Origin: Gordius sp. MW1
Lineage: Eukaryota > Nematomorpha > Gordioida > Gordea > Gordiidae
Length of the DNA: 64,000 nt
Direction of reading: 5' to 3'
NCBI GenBank assembly: GCA_964036665.1
Contig: OZ038526.1
Coordinates: 14,322,001-14,386,000 of the forward strand
The position numbers and the translations under genes are program-made. Shown here piece after piece: positions 13,141 through 23,330 of the stretch (the first letter of the stretch is position 1; every line of letters starts with the position of its first letter). The notes beneath the pieces were generated by a model, which made no database searches, was not told where the DNA came from, and saw only the letters and a program-made list of their open reading frames with translations.

Positions 13141-13159
13141 TTGCTATGCAATTTATGGG
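13141..13159 (+). repeat. 19-bp subterminal inverted repeat, left copy
   Basis: TTGCTATGCAATTTATGGG is the exact reverse complement of 15,813-15,831. It lies about 120 bp inside the left junction, whereas its partner lies 4 bp from the right junction. It may mark the original left end of an element, with the purine-rich 120 bp outside it being a separate addition. Confidence 0.7.
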
Positions 13160-13305
13160 CGAGAAAGGTGGGAAGGGGCGAGAATACCTATAGGGGGTAT
13201 TAGATGCAAAATAATTAGTTAATTAGTTATAGGCCCTTGTAGGGGAGGACATAGGGTAATTATCAATGTTAACCAATTCAAAAACGAAAAAAAATTTCGA
13301 TTTAT
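13160..13305. other. Island segment without recognisable gene
   Basis: Mixed sequence containing GGAAGGGGCGAG, the short inverted repeat ATACCTATAGGGGGTAT and an ATTAGTTAATTAGTTA stretch. It ends in AAACGAAAAAAAATTTCGA, the same A-rich spacer that separates the fold-back repeats further right. Nothing coding is visible. Confidence 0.5.
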
Positions 13306-13375
13306 TTGGCCAATGGTCATTTTTTTATTGGTCAGTAGCCAGCGGACGGTCAAAAATTCATATTATCATTGGTAT
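13306..13375 (+). repeat. Outlying copy of the TTGGCCAATGGTCAT fold-back repeat
   Basis: Begins TTGGCCAATGGTCATTTTT and continues ATTGGTCAGTAGCCAGCGGACGG. It is the same repeat as the cluster at 14,225-15,340 but has GGTCAAAA in place of the closing GGCCAAAA, which weakens the outer stem. Confidence 0.8.
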
Positions 13376-13424
13376 TAACATGAACAAATATTAATTTAAT
13401 TTAAAAAAATTAAAAAAAAAATTT

Positions 13425-13495
13425 GTCCCCTCACTGACTTGAACCCCACACCTCCAGTTCACAAGCCGGCGCTATAACCACTATACCATGCTGGC
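13425..13495 (-). pseudogene. tRNA-like sequence (degenerate tRNA or SINE head)
   Basis: On the minus strand this reads GCCAGCATGGTATAGTGG onward. It has a good A-box-like TGGTATAGTGG (13,478-13,488) and a B-box-like GGTTCAAGTCA (13,435-13,445), 43 bases apart start to start, as in a tRNA. The ~71-bp length also fits. The cloverleaf is broken: the 5' GCCAGCA does not pair with the 3' GAGGGGACA, the anticodon stem only manages CCGG/CTGG with an 8-base loop around TTGTGAA, and the T-stem does not pair well. On that loop a GTG (His) anticodon would be the nominal reading, but it is not reliable. It is best seen as a tRNA pseudogene or tRNA-derived promoter module within the island. A T-run follows its 3' end on the minus strand, as at a Pol III terminator. 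Confidence 0.55.
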
Positions 13496-13583
13496 TTTAA
13501 AATAGTAGAAGTTATTATGTTATTTATATAGATGATGAAATAATAAAGTTGTGTTTTATGTTTAGAAAATCAATATATTTCGT

Positions 13584-13632
13584 CGGTCAGTAGCCAGCGG
13601 ACGGTCAAAAAGTCATATTATCAATGGTATTA
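13584..13632 (+). repeat. Partial copy of the fold-back repeat
   Basis: CGGTCAGTAGCCAGCGGACGG followed by TCAAAAAGTCATATTATC matches the right half of the 107/129-bp repeat. The left half with TTGGCCAATGG is missing. It lies about 90 bp beyond the tRNA-like segment, so that segment interrupts or separates two repeat copies. Confidence 0.7.
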
Positions 13633-14224
13633 ACAAAAACAAAATATTAATTTAATGTAAAAAAAAAATTTAAAAAAAGTTTTTTTTTAGTTTTAAAAAA
13701 GGGCTAAATTCTTAAACTACCAGCCCGATTGCTCGAAACTTTACCCGTAGGTGCCCAGGGCGGCCGGGGGTAAAATAACCTTTTCAGATTCCTAAAATAC
13801 CTTTTCACTTTAAAAATATCGGACATTTCCCTGCCACACGTGCGGTGTAATATCTATGACACGTAGAAAAATTTTACTAATTATATAAACTTACGCGCGC
13901 CATCTAATAAAGTACAATTCGTGTCTGAGTTTAATAGTAGATTCACTTTAATTAGAAATAACGGGCTATGCTTATACCTTTGAAGGAGGTTTCGAATTTT
14001 GTGTTAGTTTCTATCGATATATTTTATCGTAAATTAGAATCTAATACCTATATTATTTTTTTAAATATTACTTTTTAGGTTTTCTATGAAATCACAATCT
14101 AATTAAATGAAATATATTAACCCAATAAAAAAATATATATGCATTTATAAGGTTAAAAATATATATTACATAGTTGGCTGTCTGTTAGACCATCTATAAT
14201 AAATTTTTAGGTTATATATAAAAT
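13633..14224. other. Island middle, mostly unique AT-rich DNA
   Basis: No ORF of substance. There is a GC-rich patch at 13,722-13,770 with two small fold-backs: GGGCT (13,701-13,705) with AGCCC (13,722-13,726), and TTTACCC (13,740-13,746) with GGGTAAA (13,768-13,774). The rest, including 13,800-14,224, is AT-rich with no repeat or gene that I recognise. Confidence 0.5.
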
Positions 14225-15340
14225 TTGGCCAATGGTCATTTTTTTCATTGGTAAGCAGCCAGGACACGGTAAAAGTGGATATAAATTCATAAGTCAAAAA
14301 AAACGAAAAAAAAAAATTTCGAATCACATTTTGGCCAATGGTCATTTTTTCCATCGGTCAGGAGCCAGCGGACGGCCAAAAAGTCATAATAGCAATGGTA
14401 GTAACAGGAACAATCATAATAGTCAAAAAAAAACGAAAAAATAAACTCGGATTCACATTTTGGCCAATGGTCATTTTTTTCCATTGGTCAGCAGCCAGCA
14501 CACGGTAAAAGTGGATATAAATTCACAAGAGTAAAAAAAACGAAAAAAAAATTTTCGAATCACATTTTGGCCAATGGTCATTTTTTTCCATTGGTCAGCA
14601 GCCAGGACACAATAAAAGTGGATATAAATTCATAATAGTCAAAAAAAACGAAATAAAAGTTTTCGAATCACATTTTGGCCAATGGTCATTTTATTCCATT
14701 GGTCAGCAGCCAGCGGACGGCCAAAAAGTCATAATAGCAATGGTAGGAACAGGAACAATCATAATAGTCAAAAAAAACGAAAAAAATAATTTCGATTCAC
14801 ATTTTGGCCAATGGTCATTTTTTCCATCGGTCAGGAGCCAGCGGACGGCCAAAAAGTCATAATAGCAATGGTAGTAACAGGAACAATCATAATAGTCAAA
14901 AAAAACGAAAAAATAAACTCGGATGCACATTTTGGCCAATGGTCATTTTTTTCATTGGTCAGCAGCCAACGGACGGCCAAAAAGTCTTATTATCAATGAT
15001 AGTAACAAGAACAATCATAAAAGTCAAAAAAAACTCCGGGATTCTAACCCAAAAACTAGTTAAATTGCATAGCAATTAAAAGTAAACAACTTTTATTTAT
15101 GTTTATTATATAACATTGGTCAGCAGCCAGCGGACGGCCAAAAAGTCATAATAGCAATGGTAGAAACAGGAACAATTATAGTAGTCAAAAAAAACGAAAA
15201 AAATGATTTCGATTCACATTTTGGCCAATGGTCATTTTTTTCATTGGTCAGCAGCCAGCGGACGGCCAAAAATTCTTATTATCAATGATAGTAACAAGAA
15301 CAATCATAAGAGTCAAAAAAAACTCCGGGATTCCAACCCC
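14225..15340 (+). repeat. 107/129-bp fold-back tandem repeats
   Basis: Full copies start with TTGGCCAATGG at 14,225, 14,331, 14,460, 14,567, 14,675, 14,804, 14,932 and 15,221, and a left-truncated copy lies at about 15,114. Spacing alternates between about 107 bp (copies containing GGTAAAAGTGGATATAAATTC) and about 129 bp (copies with AGCAATGGTAGTAACAGGAA). Each unit ends in GTCAAAAAAAACGAAAAA. The inner stem is CCAATG with CATTGG around a T-rich loop. In the 129-bp form an outer stem TTTTGGCC with GGCCAAAA closes over it. Long nominal reading frames here merely follow the repeat on both strands and are not genes. Confidence 0.85.
15054..15114 (+). repeat. Single early copy of the 58-bp AACTAGTT repeat
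   Basis: AACTAGTTAAATTGCATAGC, then AATTAAAAGTAAACAACTTT and an ATTATATAAC ending. It follows CTCCGGGATTCTAACCC, and the same pair of blocks recurs about 289 bp downstream (CTCCGGGATTCCAACCCC at about 15,321). A composite of fold-back repeat plus this unit has therefore been duplicated. Confidence 0.8.
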
Positions 15341-15342
15341 AA

Positions 15343-15567
15343 AACTAGTTAAATTGCATAGCAATTAAAAAGTAAACAACTTTTATTTATGTTTATTTAT
15401 AACTAGTTAAATTGCATAGCATTAAAAGTAAACAACTTTTATATTTATTATATAACCAAAACTAGTTAAATTGCATAGCAATTAAAAGTAAACAACTTTT
15501 ATTTATGTTAATTATATAACTAGTTAAATTGCATAGCACAACTTTTATCTATGTTTATTATATAATA
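15343..15567 (+). repeat. 58-bp tandem repeat with AATTGC-ATA-GCAATT hairpin
   Basis: Four copies start with AACTAGTTAAATTGC at 15,343, 15,401, 15,460 and 15,518, a period of 58-59 bp. The perfect 6-bp stem AATTGC-ATA-GCAATT is at 15,352-15,366 and 15,469-15,483. It has lost one A in the second copy and is truncated in the last. Each copy also has AGTAAACAACTTTTAT, itself partly self-complementary (AAAAGT/ACTTTT). Confidence 0.85.
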
Positions 15568-15590
15568 GATAATTTAACAAATCTTATATA

Positions 15591-15693
15591 TAACACACCG
15601 AGGGAGATAGAGATGAGGGGTGGGGCACCTCTTATGCATAGCAATTAAAAATAACACAGCGAGGGAGATAGAGATGAGGGGTGGGGCACCTCT
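15591..15693 (+). repeat. 61-bp direct duplication
   Basis: GAGGGAGATAGAGATGAGGG followed by GTGGGGCACCTCTT occurs at 15,600 and again at 15,661. Both copies are preceded by TAACACA plus two or three bases. A GCATAGCAATTAAAA fragment of the neighbouring hairpin repeat lies between them. AGGGGTGGGGCACCTCTT contains an imperfect fold-back (AGGTG/CACCT class). Confidence 0.85.
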
Positions 15694-15730
15694 TTCTCAT
15701 CCATTAATTTAAAAAAGCGATAACCTAATA

Positions 15731-15796
15731 TACCCAATGCAAATAGATAGGGTAACGGACGACGGACGACGGACGACGGACGACGGACGACGGACG
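15731..15796 (+). repeat. TACCC/GGGTA stem and (ACGGACG)6 microsatellite
   Basis: TACCC (15,731-15,735) and GGGTA (15,750-15,754) form a short stem. It is followed immediately by six perfect 7-bp ACGGACG units (15,755-15,796). A GGGTA-type stem beside a GGAC-rich microsatellite resembles the layout of Helentron-derived elements such as Drosophila DINE-1. That comparison is from memory of the family layout and is weak. Confidence 0.75.
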
Positions 15797-15812
15797 GACA
15801 CCAAAAAACGAT

Positions 15813-15831
15813 CCCATAAATTGCATAGCAA
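15813..15831 (+). repeat. 19-bp inverted repeat, right copy, at island edge
   Basis: CCCATAAATTGCATAGCAA is an exact reverse complement of 13,141-13,159. It overlaps the perfect hairpin AATTGC-ATA-GCAATT at 15,819-15,833, which ends two bases before satellite sequence resumes at TAATATTTT. A hairpin placed this close to the junction suggests that it is a functional element end. Confidence 0.75.
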
Positions 15832-18800
15832 TTAATAATATTTTTTTCGACCTCAAAATTTTTTCAATTTATTCGTTCAACCATATCGCCCCCATGAAAG
15901 TTTTCGATATCAGAGGTGAATTCCGTAAAAAAAAAATTTTGATCAGTCATCAAAAATTATTAACTTTAATCACGATCGCATAGAGCTTGTTTCACAAAAA
16001 CAATAGATCGCCCCCATGAAAGGTTTCGATATAAGAGGTGAATTTTGTTAGAAAAAAAATTTTGATCAGTCATCAAAAATTATTAACTTTAAATCACGAT
16101 CGCATAGAGCAGAGACACGCTTAGAAAGCGATATTGAAACAATCTAAACGCAACTCTAAATTTTTAATTTCTCTCAATCTAAAACTTCCCCTCGTGCAAA
16201 AATTCTTATCGAGATTCTAACAAGGACATAATGCTAAGAATATTTACCGACTTTTAAAGATTTTTTCAGATTCCTTTCGAAAGAATATGAAAAATAATAT
16301 TTTTTTCGACCTCAAAATTTTTTCAATTTATTCGTTCAACCATATCGCCCCCATGAAGGTTTCGATTTAAGAGGTGAATTTTGTAAAAAAAAAAATTTTG
16401 ATCAGTCATCAAAAATTATTAACTTTAAATCACGATCGCATAGAGCTTGTTTCACAAAAATTAGAGACACGCTTAGAAAGCGATATTGAAACTATCTAAA
16501 CGCAACAAGAAAATCGTAATTTACCTCACTCTAAAACTTCACCTCGTGTAAAAATTCTTATCGAGATTCTAACAAGGACATAATGCTAAGAATATTTACT
16601 GACTTTTAAAGATTTTTTCAGATTCCTTTCGAAAGAATATGAAAAATAATATTTTTTTCGACCTCAAAATTTTTTCAATTTATTCGTTCAACCATATCGC
16701 CCCCATGAAAGTTTTCGATATCAGAGGTGAATTCCGTAAAAAAAAAATTTTGATCAGTCATCAAAAATTATTAACTTTAATCACGATCGCATAGAGCAGA
16801 GACACGCTTAGAAAGCGATATTGAAACAATCTAAACGCAACTTTAAAATTTTAATTTCTCTCAATCTAAAACTTCCCCTCGTGCAAAAATTCTTATCGAG
16901 ATTCTAACAAGGACATAATGCTAAGAATATTTACTGACTTTTAAAGATTTTTTCAGATTCCTTTCGAAAGAATATGAAAAATAATATTTTTTTCGACCTC
17001 AAAATTTTTTCAATTTATTCGTTCAACAATATCGCCCCCATGAAGGTTTCGATATAAGAGGTGAATTTTGTAAAAAAAAATTTTGATCAGTCATCAAAAA
17101 TTATTAACTTTAAATCACGATCGCATAGAGCTTGTATCACAAAAATTAGAGACACGCTTAGAAAGCGATATTGAAACAATCTAAACGCAACTCGAAAATC
17201 GTAATTTCCCTCAATGTAAAACTTCCCCTCGTGAAAAAATTCTTATCGAGATTCTAACAAGGACATAATGCTAAGAATATTTACTGACTTTTAAAGATTT
17301 TTTCAAATTCCTTTCGAAAGAATATGAAAAATAATATTTTTTTCGACCTCAAAATTTTTTCAATTTATTCGCTCAACCATATCGCCCCCATGAAAGTTTT
17401 CGATATCAGAGGTGAATTCCGTAAAAAAAATTTTTTTGATCAGTCATCAAAAATTATTAACTTTAAATCACGATAGCATAGAGCTTGTTTCACAAAAATT
17501 AGAGACACGCTTAGAAAGCGATATTGAAACAATCTAAACGCAACTCTAAAATTTTAATTTCTCTCAATCTAAAACTTCCCCTCGTGCAAAAATTCTTATC
17601 GAGATTCTAACAAGGACTTAATGCTAAGAATATTTACTGACTTTTAAAGATTTTTTCAGATTCCTTTCGAAAGAATATGAAAAATAATATTTTTTTCGAC
17701 CTCAAAATTTTTTCAATTTATTCGTTCAACCATATCGCCCCCATGAAAGTTTTCGATATCAGAGGTGAATTCCGTAAAAAAAAAATTTTGATCAGTCATC
17801 AAAAATTATTAACTTTAAATCACGATCGCATAAAGCTTGTATCACAAAAATTAGAGACACGCTTAGAAAGCGATATTGAAACAATCTAAACGCAACTCGA
17901 AAATCGTAATTTCCCTCAATGTAAAACTTCCCCTCGTGAAAAAATTCTTATCGAGATTCTAACAAGGACATAATGCTAAGAATATTTACTGACTTTTAAA
18001 GTTTTTTCAAATTCCTTTCGAAAGAATATGAAAAATAATATTTTTTTCGACCTCAAAATTTTTTGAATTTATTCGCTCAACCATATCGCCCCCATGAAAG
18101 TTTTCGATATCAGAGGTGAATTCCGTAAAAAAATTTTTTTTGATCAGTCATCAAAAATTATTAACTTTAAGTCACGATAGCATAGAGCTTGTTTCACAAA
18201 AATTAAAGACACGCTTATAAAGCGATATTGAAACAATCTAAACGCAACTCTAAAATTTTAATTTCTCTCAATCTAAAACTTCCCCTCGTGCAAAAATTCT
18301 TATCGAGATTCTAACAAGGACTTAATGCTAAGAATATTTACTGACTTTTAAAGATTTTTTCAGATTCCTTTCGAAAGAATATGAAAAATAATATTTTTTT
18401 CGACCTCAAAATTTTTTCAATTTATTCGTTCAACCATATCGCCCCCATGAAAGTTTTCGATATCAGAGGTGAATTCCGTAAAAAAAAAATTTTGATCAGT
18501 CATCAAAAATTATTAACTTTAAATCACGATCGCATAAAGCTTGTTTCACAAAAACTAGAGACACGCTTAGAAAGCGATATTGAAACAATCTAAACGCAAT
18601 TCTAAAATTTTAATTTCTCTCAATCTAAAACTTCCCCTCGTGCAAAAATTCTTATCGAGATTCTAACAAGGACATAATGCTAAGAATATTTACTGACTTT
18701 TAAAGATTTTTTCACTTTCCTTTCGAAAGAATATAAAAAATAATATTTTTTTCGACCTCAAATTTTTTTCAATTTATTTGCTCAACCATATCGCCGCTAT

Positions 18801-19574
18801 GAAAGTTTTCGATATCAGAGGTGAATTCCGTAAAAAAAATTTTTTTGATCAGTCATCAAAAATTATTAATTTTAAATCACGATAGCATAGAGCTTGTTTC
18901 ACAAAAATTAGAGACACGCTTAGAAAGCGATATTGAAACAATCTAAACGCAACTCTAAAATTTTAATTTCTCTCAATCTAAAACTTCCCCTCGTGCAAAA
19001 ATTCTTATCGAGATTCTAACAAGGACTTAATGCTAAGAATATTTACTGACTTTTAAAGATTTTTTCAGATTCCTTTCGAAAGAATATGAAAAATAATTTT
19101 TTTTCGACCTCAAAATTTTTTCAATTTATTCGTTCAACCATATCGCCCCCATGAAAGGTTTCGATATAAGAGGTGAATTTTGTAAAAAAAAAAATTTTGA
19201 TCAGTCATCAAAAATTATTAACTTTAAATCACGATCGCATAGAGCTTGTTTCACAAAAACTAGAGACACGCTTAGAAAGCGATATTGAAACTATCTAAAC
19301 GCAACAAGAAAATCGTAATTTCCCTCAATCTAAAACTTCACCTCGTGTAAAAATTCTTATCGAGATTCTAACAAGGACATAATGCTAAGAATATTTACTG
19401 ACTTTTAAAGATTTTTTCAGATTCCTTTCGAAAGAATATAAAAAATAATATTTTTTTCGACCTCAAAATTTTTTCAATTTATTCGTTCCACCATATCGCC
19501 CCCATGAAAGGTTTCGATATAAGAGGTGAATTTTGTAAAAAAAAAAAATTTGATCAGTCATCAAAAATTATAAC

Positions 19575-22500
19575 TTTAAATCACGATCGCATAGAGCTTG
19601 TGTAAAAAAATTAGAGACACGCTTAGAAAGCGATATTGAAACAATCTAAACGCAACTCTAAAATTTTAATTTCTCTCAATCTAAAACTTCCCCTCGTGCA
19701 AAAATTCTTATCGAGATTCTAACAAGGACTTAATGCTAAGAATATTTACTGACTTTTAAAGATTTTTTCAGATTCCTTTCGAAAGAATATGAAAAATAAT
19801 ATTTTTTTCGACCTCAAAATTTTTTCAATTTATTCGTTCAACCATATCGCCCCCATGAAAGTTTTCGATATCAGAGGTGAATTCCGTAAAAAAAAAATTT
19901 TGATCAGTCATCAAAAATTATTAACTTTAAATCACGATCGCATAAAGCTTGTTTCACAAAAACTAGAGACACGCTTAGAAAGCGATATTGAAACAATCTA
20001 AACGCAATTCTAAAATTTTAATTTCTCTCAATCTAAAACTTCCCCTCGTGCAAAAATTCTTATCGAGATTCTAACAAGGACATAATGCTAAGAATATTTA
20101 CTGACTTTTAAAGATTTTTTCACTTTCCTTTCGAAAGAATATAAAAAATAATATTTTTTTCGACCTCAAATTTTTTTCAATTTATTTGCTCAACCATATC
20201 GCCCCCATGAAAGTTTTCGATATCAGAGGTGAATTCCGTAAAAAAAATTTTTTTGATCAGTCATCAAAAATTATTAATTTTAAATCACGATAGCATAGAG
20301 CTTGTTTCACAAAAATTAGAGACACGCTTAGAAAGCGATATTGAAACAATCTAAACGCAACTCTAAAATTTTAATTTCTCTCAATCTAAAACTTCCCCTC
20401 GTGCAAAAATTCTTATCGAGATTCTAACAAGGACTTAATGCTAAGAATATTTACTGACTTTTAAAGATTTTTTCAGATTCCTTTCGAAAGAATATGAAAA
20501 ATAATATTTTTTTCGACGTCAAAATTTTTTCAATTTATTCGTTCAACCATATCGCCCCCATGAAAGGTTTCGATATAAGAGGTGAATTTTGTAAAAAAAA
20601 AAATTTTGATCAGTCATCAATGATTATTAACTTTAAATCACGATCGCATAGAGCTTGTTTCACAAAAACTAGAGACACGCTTAGAAAGCGATATTGAAAC
20701 AATCTAAACGCAACACAAAAATCTTAATTTTTCTCAATCTAAAACTTCGCCTCGTGCAAAAATTCTTATCGACATTCTAACAAGGACATAATGCTAAGAA
20801 TATTTACTGACTTTTAAAGATTTGTTTAGCCTCCTTTCGAAAGAATATGAAAAATAATATTTTTTTTCGACCTCAAAATTTTTTCAATTTATTCGTTCAA
20901 CCATATCGCCCCCATGAAAGTTGTCGATATCAGAGGTGAATTCCGTAAAAAAAAATTTTTTGATCAGTCATCAAAAATTATTAACTTTAAATCACGATGG
21001 CATAGAGCAACTAGAGACACGGTTAGAAAGCGATATTGAAACAATCTAAGCGCAACACGAAAATCTTAATTTCTCTCAATCTAAAACTTCGCCTCCTGCA
21101 AAAATTCTTATCGAGATTCTAACAAGGACATAATGCTAAGAATATTTACTGACTTTTAAAGATTTTTTCAGATTCCTTTCGAAAGAATATGAAAAATAAT
21201 ATTTTTTTCGACCTCAAAATTTTTTAAATTCATTCGTTCAACCATATCGCCCCCATGAAAGTTTTCGATATAAGAGGTGAATTTTGTAAAAAAAAAATTT
21301 TGATCAGTCGTCAAAAATTATTAACTTTGAATCAATATCGAATAGAGCTTGTTTCACAAAAACTAGAGACACGCTTAGAAAGCGATATTGAAACAATCTA
21401 AACGCAACTCTAAAATTTTAATTTCTCTCAATATAAAACTTCCCCTCGTGCAATCGTGCAAAAATTCTTATCGAGATTCTAACAAGGACATAATGCTAAG
21501 AATATTTACTGACTTTTAAAGATTTTTTCAGATTCCTTTCGAAAGAATATGAAAAATAATATTTTTTTCGACCTCAAAATTTTTTCAATTTATTCGTTCA
21601 ACCATATCGCCCCCATGAAAGTTTTCGATATCAGAGGTGAATTCCGTAAAAAAAAATTTTTGATCAGTCATCAAAAATTATTAACTTTAAATCACGATCG
21701 CATAGAGCTTGTTTCACAAAAACTAGAGACACGCTTAGAAAGCGATATTGAAACAATCTAAACGCAACACGAAAATCTTAATTTCTCTCAATCTAAAACT
21801 TCATCTCGTGCAAAAATTCTTATCGACATTCTAACAAGGACATAATGCTAAGAATATTTACTGACTTTTAAAGATTTGTTTAGCCTCCTTTCTAAAGAAT
21901 ATGAAAAATAATATTTTTTTCGACCTCAAAATTTTTTCAATTTATTCGTTCAACCATAACGCCCCCATGAAAGTTTTCGATATCAGAGGTGAATTTTGTA
22001 AAAAAAAAATTTTGATCAGTCGTCAAAAATTATTAACTTTAAATCACGATCGCATAGAGCTTGTTTCACAAAAACTTCCTTTAGAAAGAATATGAAAAAT
22101 AATATTTTTTCGATCTCAAAATTTTTTCCATTTATTCGTTCAACCATATCGCCCCCATGAAAGGTTTCGATATAAGAGATGAATTTTGTAAAAAAAAAAA
22201 TTTGATCAGTCATCAAAAATTATTAACTTTAAATCACGATCGCATAGAGCTTGTTTCACAAAAACTAGAGACACGCTTAGAAAGCGATATAAACAATCTA
22301 AACGCAACTCTAAAATTTTATCTCTCAATCTAAAACTTCCCCTCGTGCAAAAATTCTTATCGAGATTCTAACAAGGACATTATGCTAAGAATGTTTACTG
22401 ACTTTTAACGATTTTTTCAGATTCCTTTCGAAAGAATATGAAAAATAATATTTTTTTCGACCTCAAAATTTTTTCAATTTATTCGTTCAACCATATCGCC

Positions 22501-23330
22501 CCCATGAAAGGTTTCGATATAAGAGGTGAATTTTGTAAAACAAAAATTTTGATCAGTCATCAAAAATTATTAACTTTAAATCACGATCGCATAGAGCTTG
22601 TTTCACAAAAACTAGAGACACGCTTAGAAAGCGATATTGAAACAATCTAAACGCAACTCGAAAATCGTAATTTCCCTCAATCTAAAACTTAGCCTCGTGA
22701 TAAAATTCTTATCGAGATTCTAACAAGGACATAATGCTAAGAATATTTACTGACTTTTGAAGATTTTTTCAGATTCCTTTCGAAAGAATATGAAAAATAA
22801 TATTTTTTTCGACCTCAAAATTTTTTCAGTTTATTCGTTCAACCATAACGCCCCCATGAAAGTTTTCGATATCAGAGGTGAATTCCGTAAAAAAAATTTT
22901 TTTTGATCAGTCATCAAAAATTATTAACTTTAAATCACGATCGCATAGAGCTTGTTTCACAACGCTTAGAAAGCGATATTGAAACAATCTAAACGCAACA
23001 CGAAAATCTTAATTTCTCTCAATCTAAAACTTCGCCTCGTGATAAAATTCTTATCGAGATTCTAACAAGGACATAATGCTAAGAATATTTACTGACTTTT
23101 AACGATTTTTTCAGATTCCTTTCGAAAGAATATGAAAAATAATATTTTTTTCGACCTCAAAAATTTTCAATTTATTCGTTCAACCATATCGCACTCATGA
23201 AAGTTTTCGATATCAGAGGTGAATTCCGTAAAAAAATTTTTTTTGATCAGCTATCAAAAATTATTAACTTTAAATCATGATCGCATAGAGCTTGTTTCAC
23301 AAAAACTAGAGACACGCTTAGAAAGCGATA
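19575..23330 (+). repeat. Segmental duplication, copy 1 (LINE empty site)
   Basis: Nearly identical to 25,012-29,153. The offset is 5,437 bp up to the LINE site and 5,823 bp after it. The 386-bp difference equals the LINE plus one target-site copy. Shared private variants include AGAGCTTGTGTAAAAAAATT, TCATCAATGATTATT, TTGTTTAGCCTCC, GTGCAATCGTGC and GATCAGCTATC. The left break lies in about 19,575-19,600, where TTATAAC/GTTCCACC differences begin upstream. The right break is near 23,330, where GCGATATTGAAAC meets GCGATATAAAC. The unoccupied target AATCTAAAACT is at 20,383-20,393. Confidence 0.9.

Larger units (their letters stand above)
13022..15835. mobile_element. Non-satellite island inserted in the array (unclassified)
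   Basis: The satellite breaks after GAATATGAAAAA and resumes at TAATATTTTTTTCGACC, which are exactly consecutive in an ordinary monomer (GAAAAATAATAT). The sequence between is therefore a clean insertion of about 2.81 kb with either no target-site duplication or a 2-bp AA one. Flanking monomers are in the order seen in uninterrupted arrays near 6.3-7.0, 41.4-42.1, 44.5-45.2 and 53.1-53.8 kb, so those act as empty sites. The island has no credible ORF. It consists of hairpins, tandem repeats, a tRNA-like sequence and microsatellites. Hairpins lie close to both edges and a 19-bp inverted repeat is subterminal. This recalls non-autonomous Helitron/Helentron-type elements, but I see no clear CTRR end and no transposase, so the class is open. 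It could also be a composite of several insertions. Confidence 0.75.

Noticed and set aside
13425-13495. Functional tRNA gene
   Set aside because: The acceptor and T stems do not pair and the anticodon loop is irregular, so only A/B-box likeness remains.
14166-15079. Overlapping 62-91 codon frames on both strands of the island
   Set aside because: They trace the 107/129-bp fold-back repeat in several frames, are low in complexity, and have no recognisable domain.
14225-15340. CRISPR-like array of regularly spaced repeats
   Set aside because: The spacers are repeats themselves, the spacing is 107/129 bp, there are no cas genes, and the context is eukaryotic.
15755-15796. Telomeric or subtelomeric repeat
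   Set aside because: The unit is ACGGACG, not TTAGG, TTAGGG or another known telomere motif.
13141-15831. The 19-bp inverted repeat as simple terminal inverted repeats of a cut-and-paste transposon
   Set aside because: The left copy is about 120 bp inside the insertion edge, there is no clear target-site duplication and no transposase. It is kept only as a subterminal repeat.
22016-22216. Minus-strand 66-codon frame, repeated at 27,839-28,039
   Set aside because: It is the antisense of satellite DNA in two copies of the same duplication, with no independent evidence of coding.
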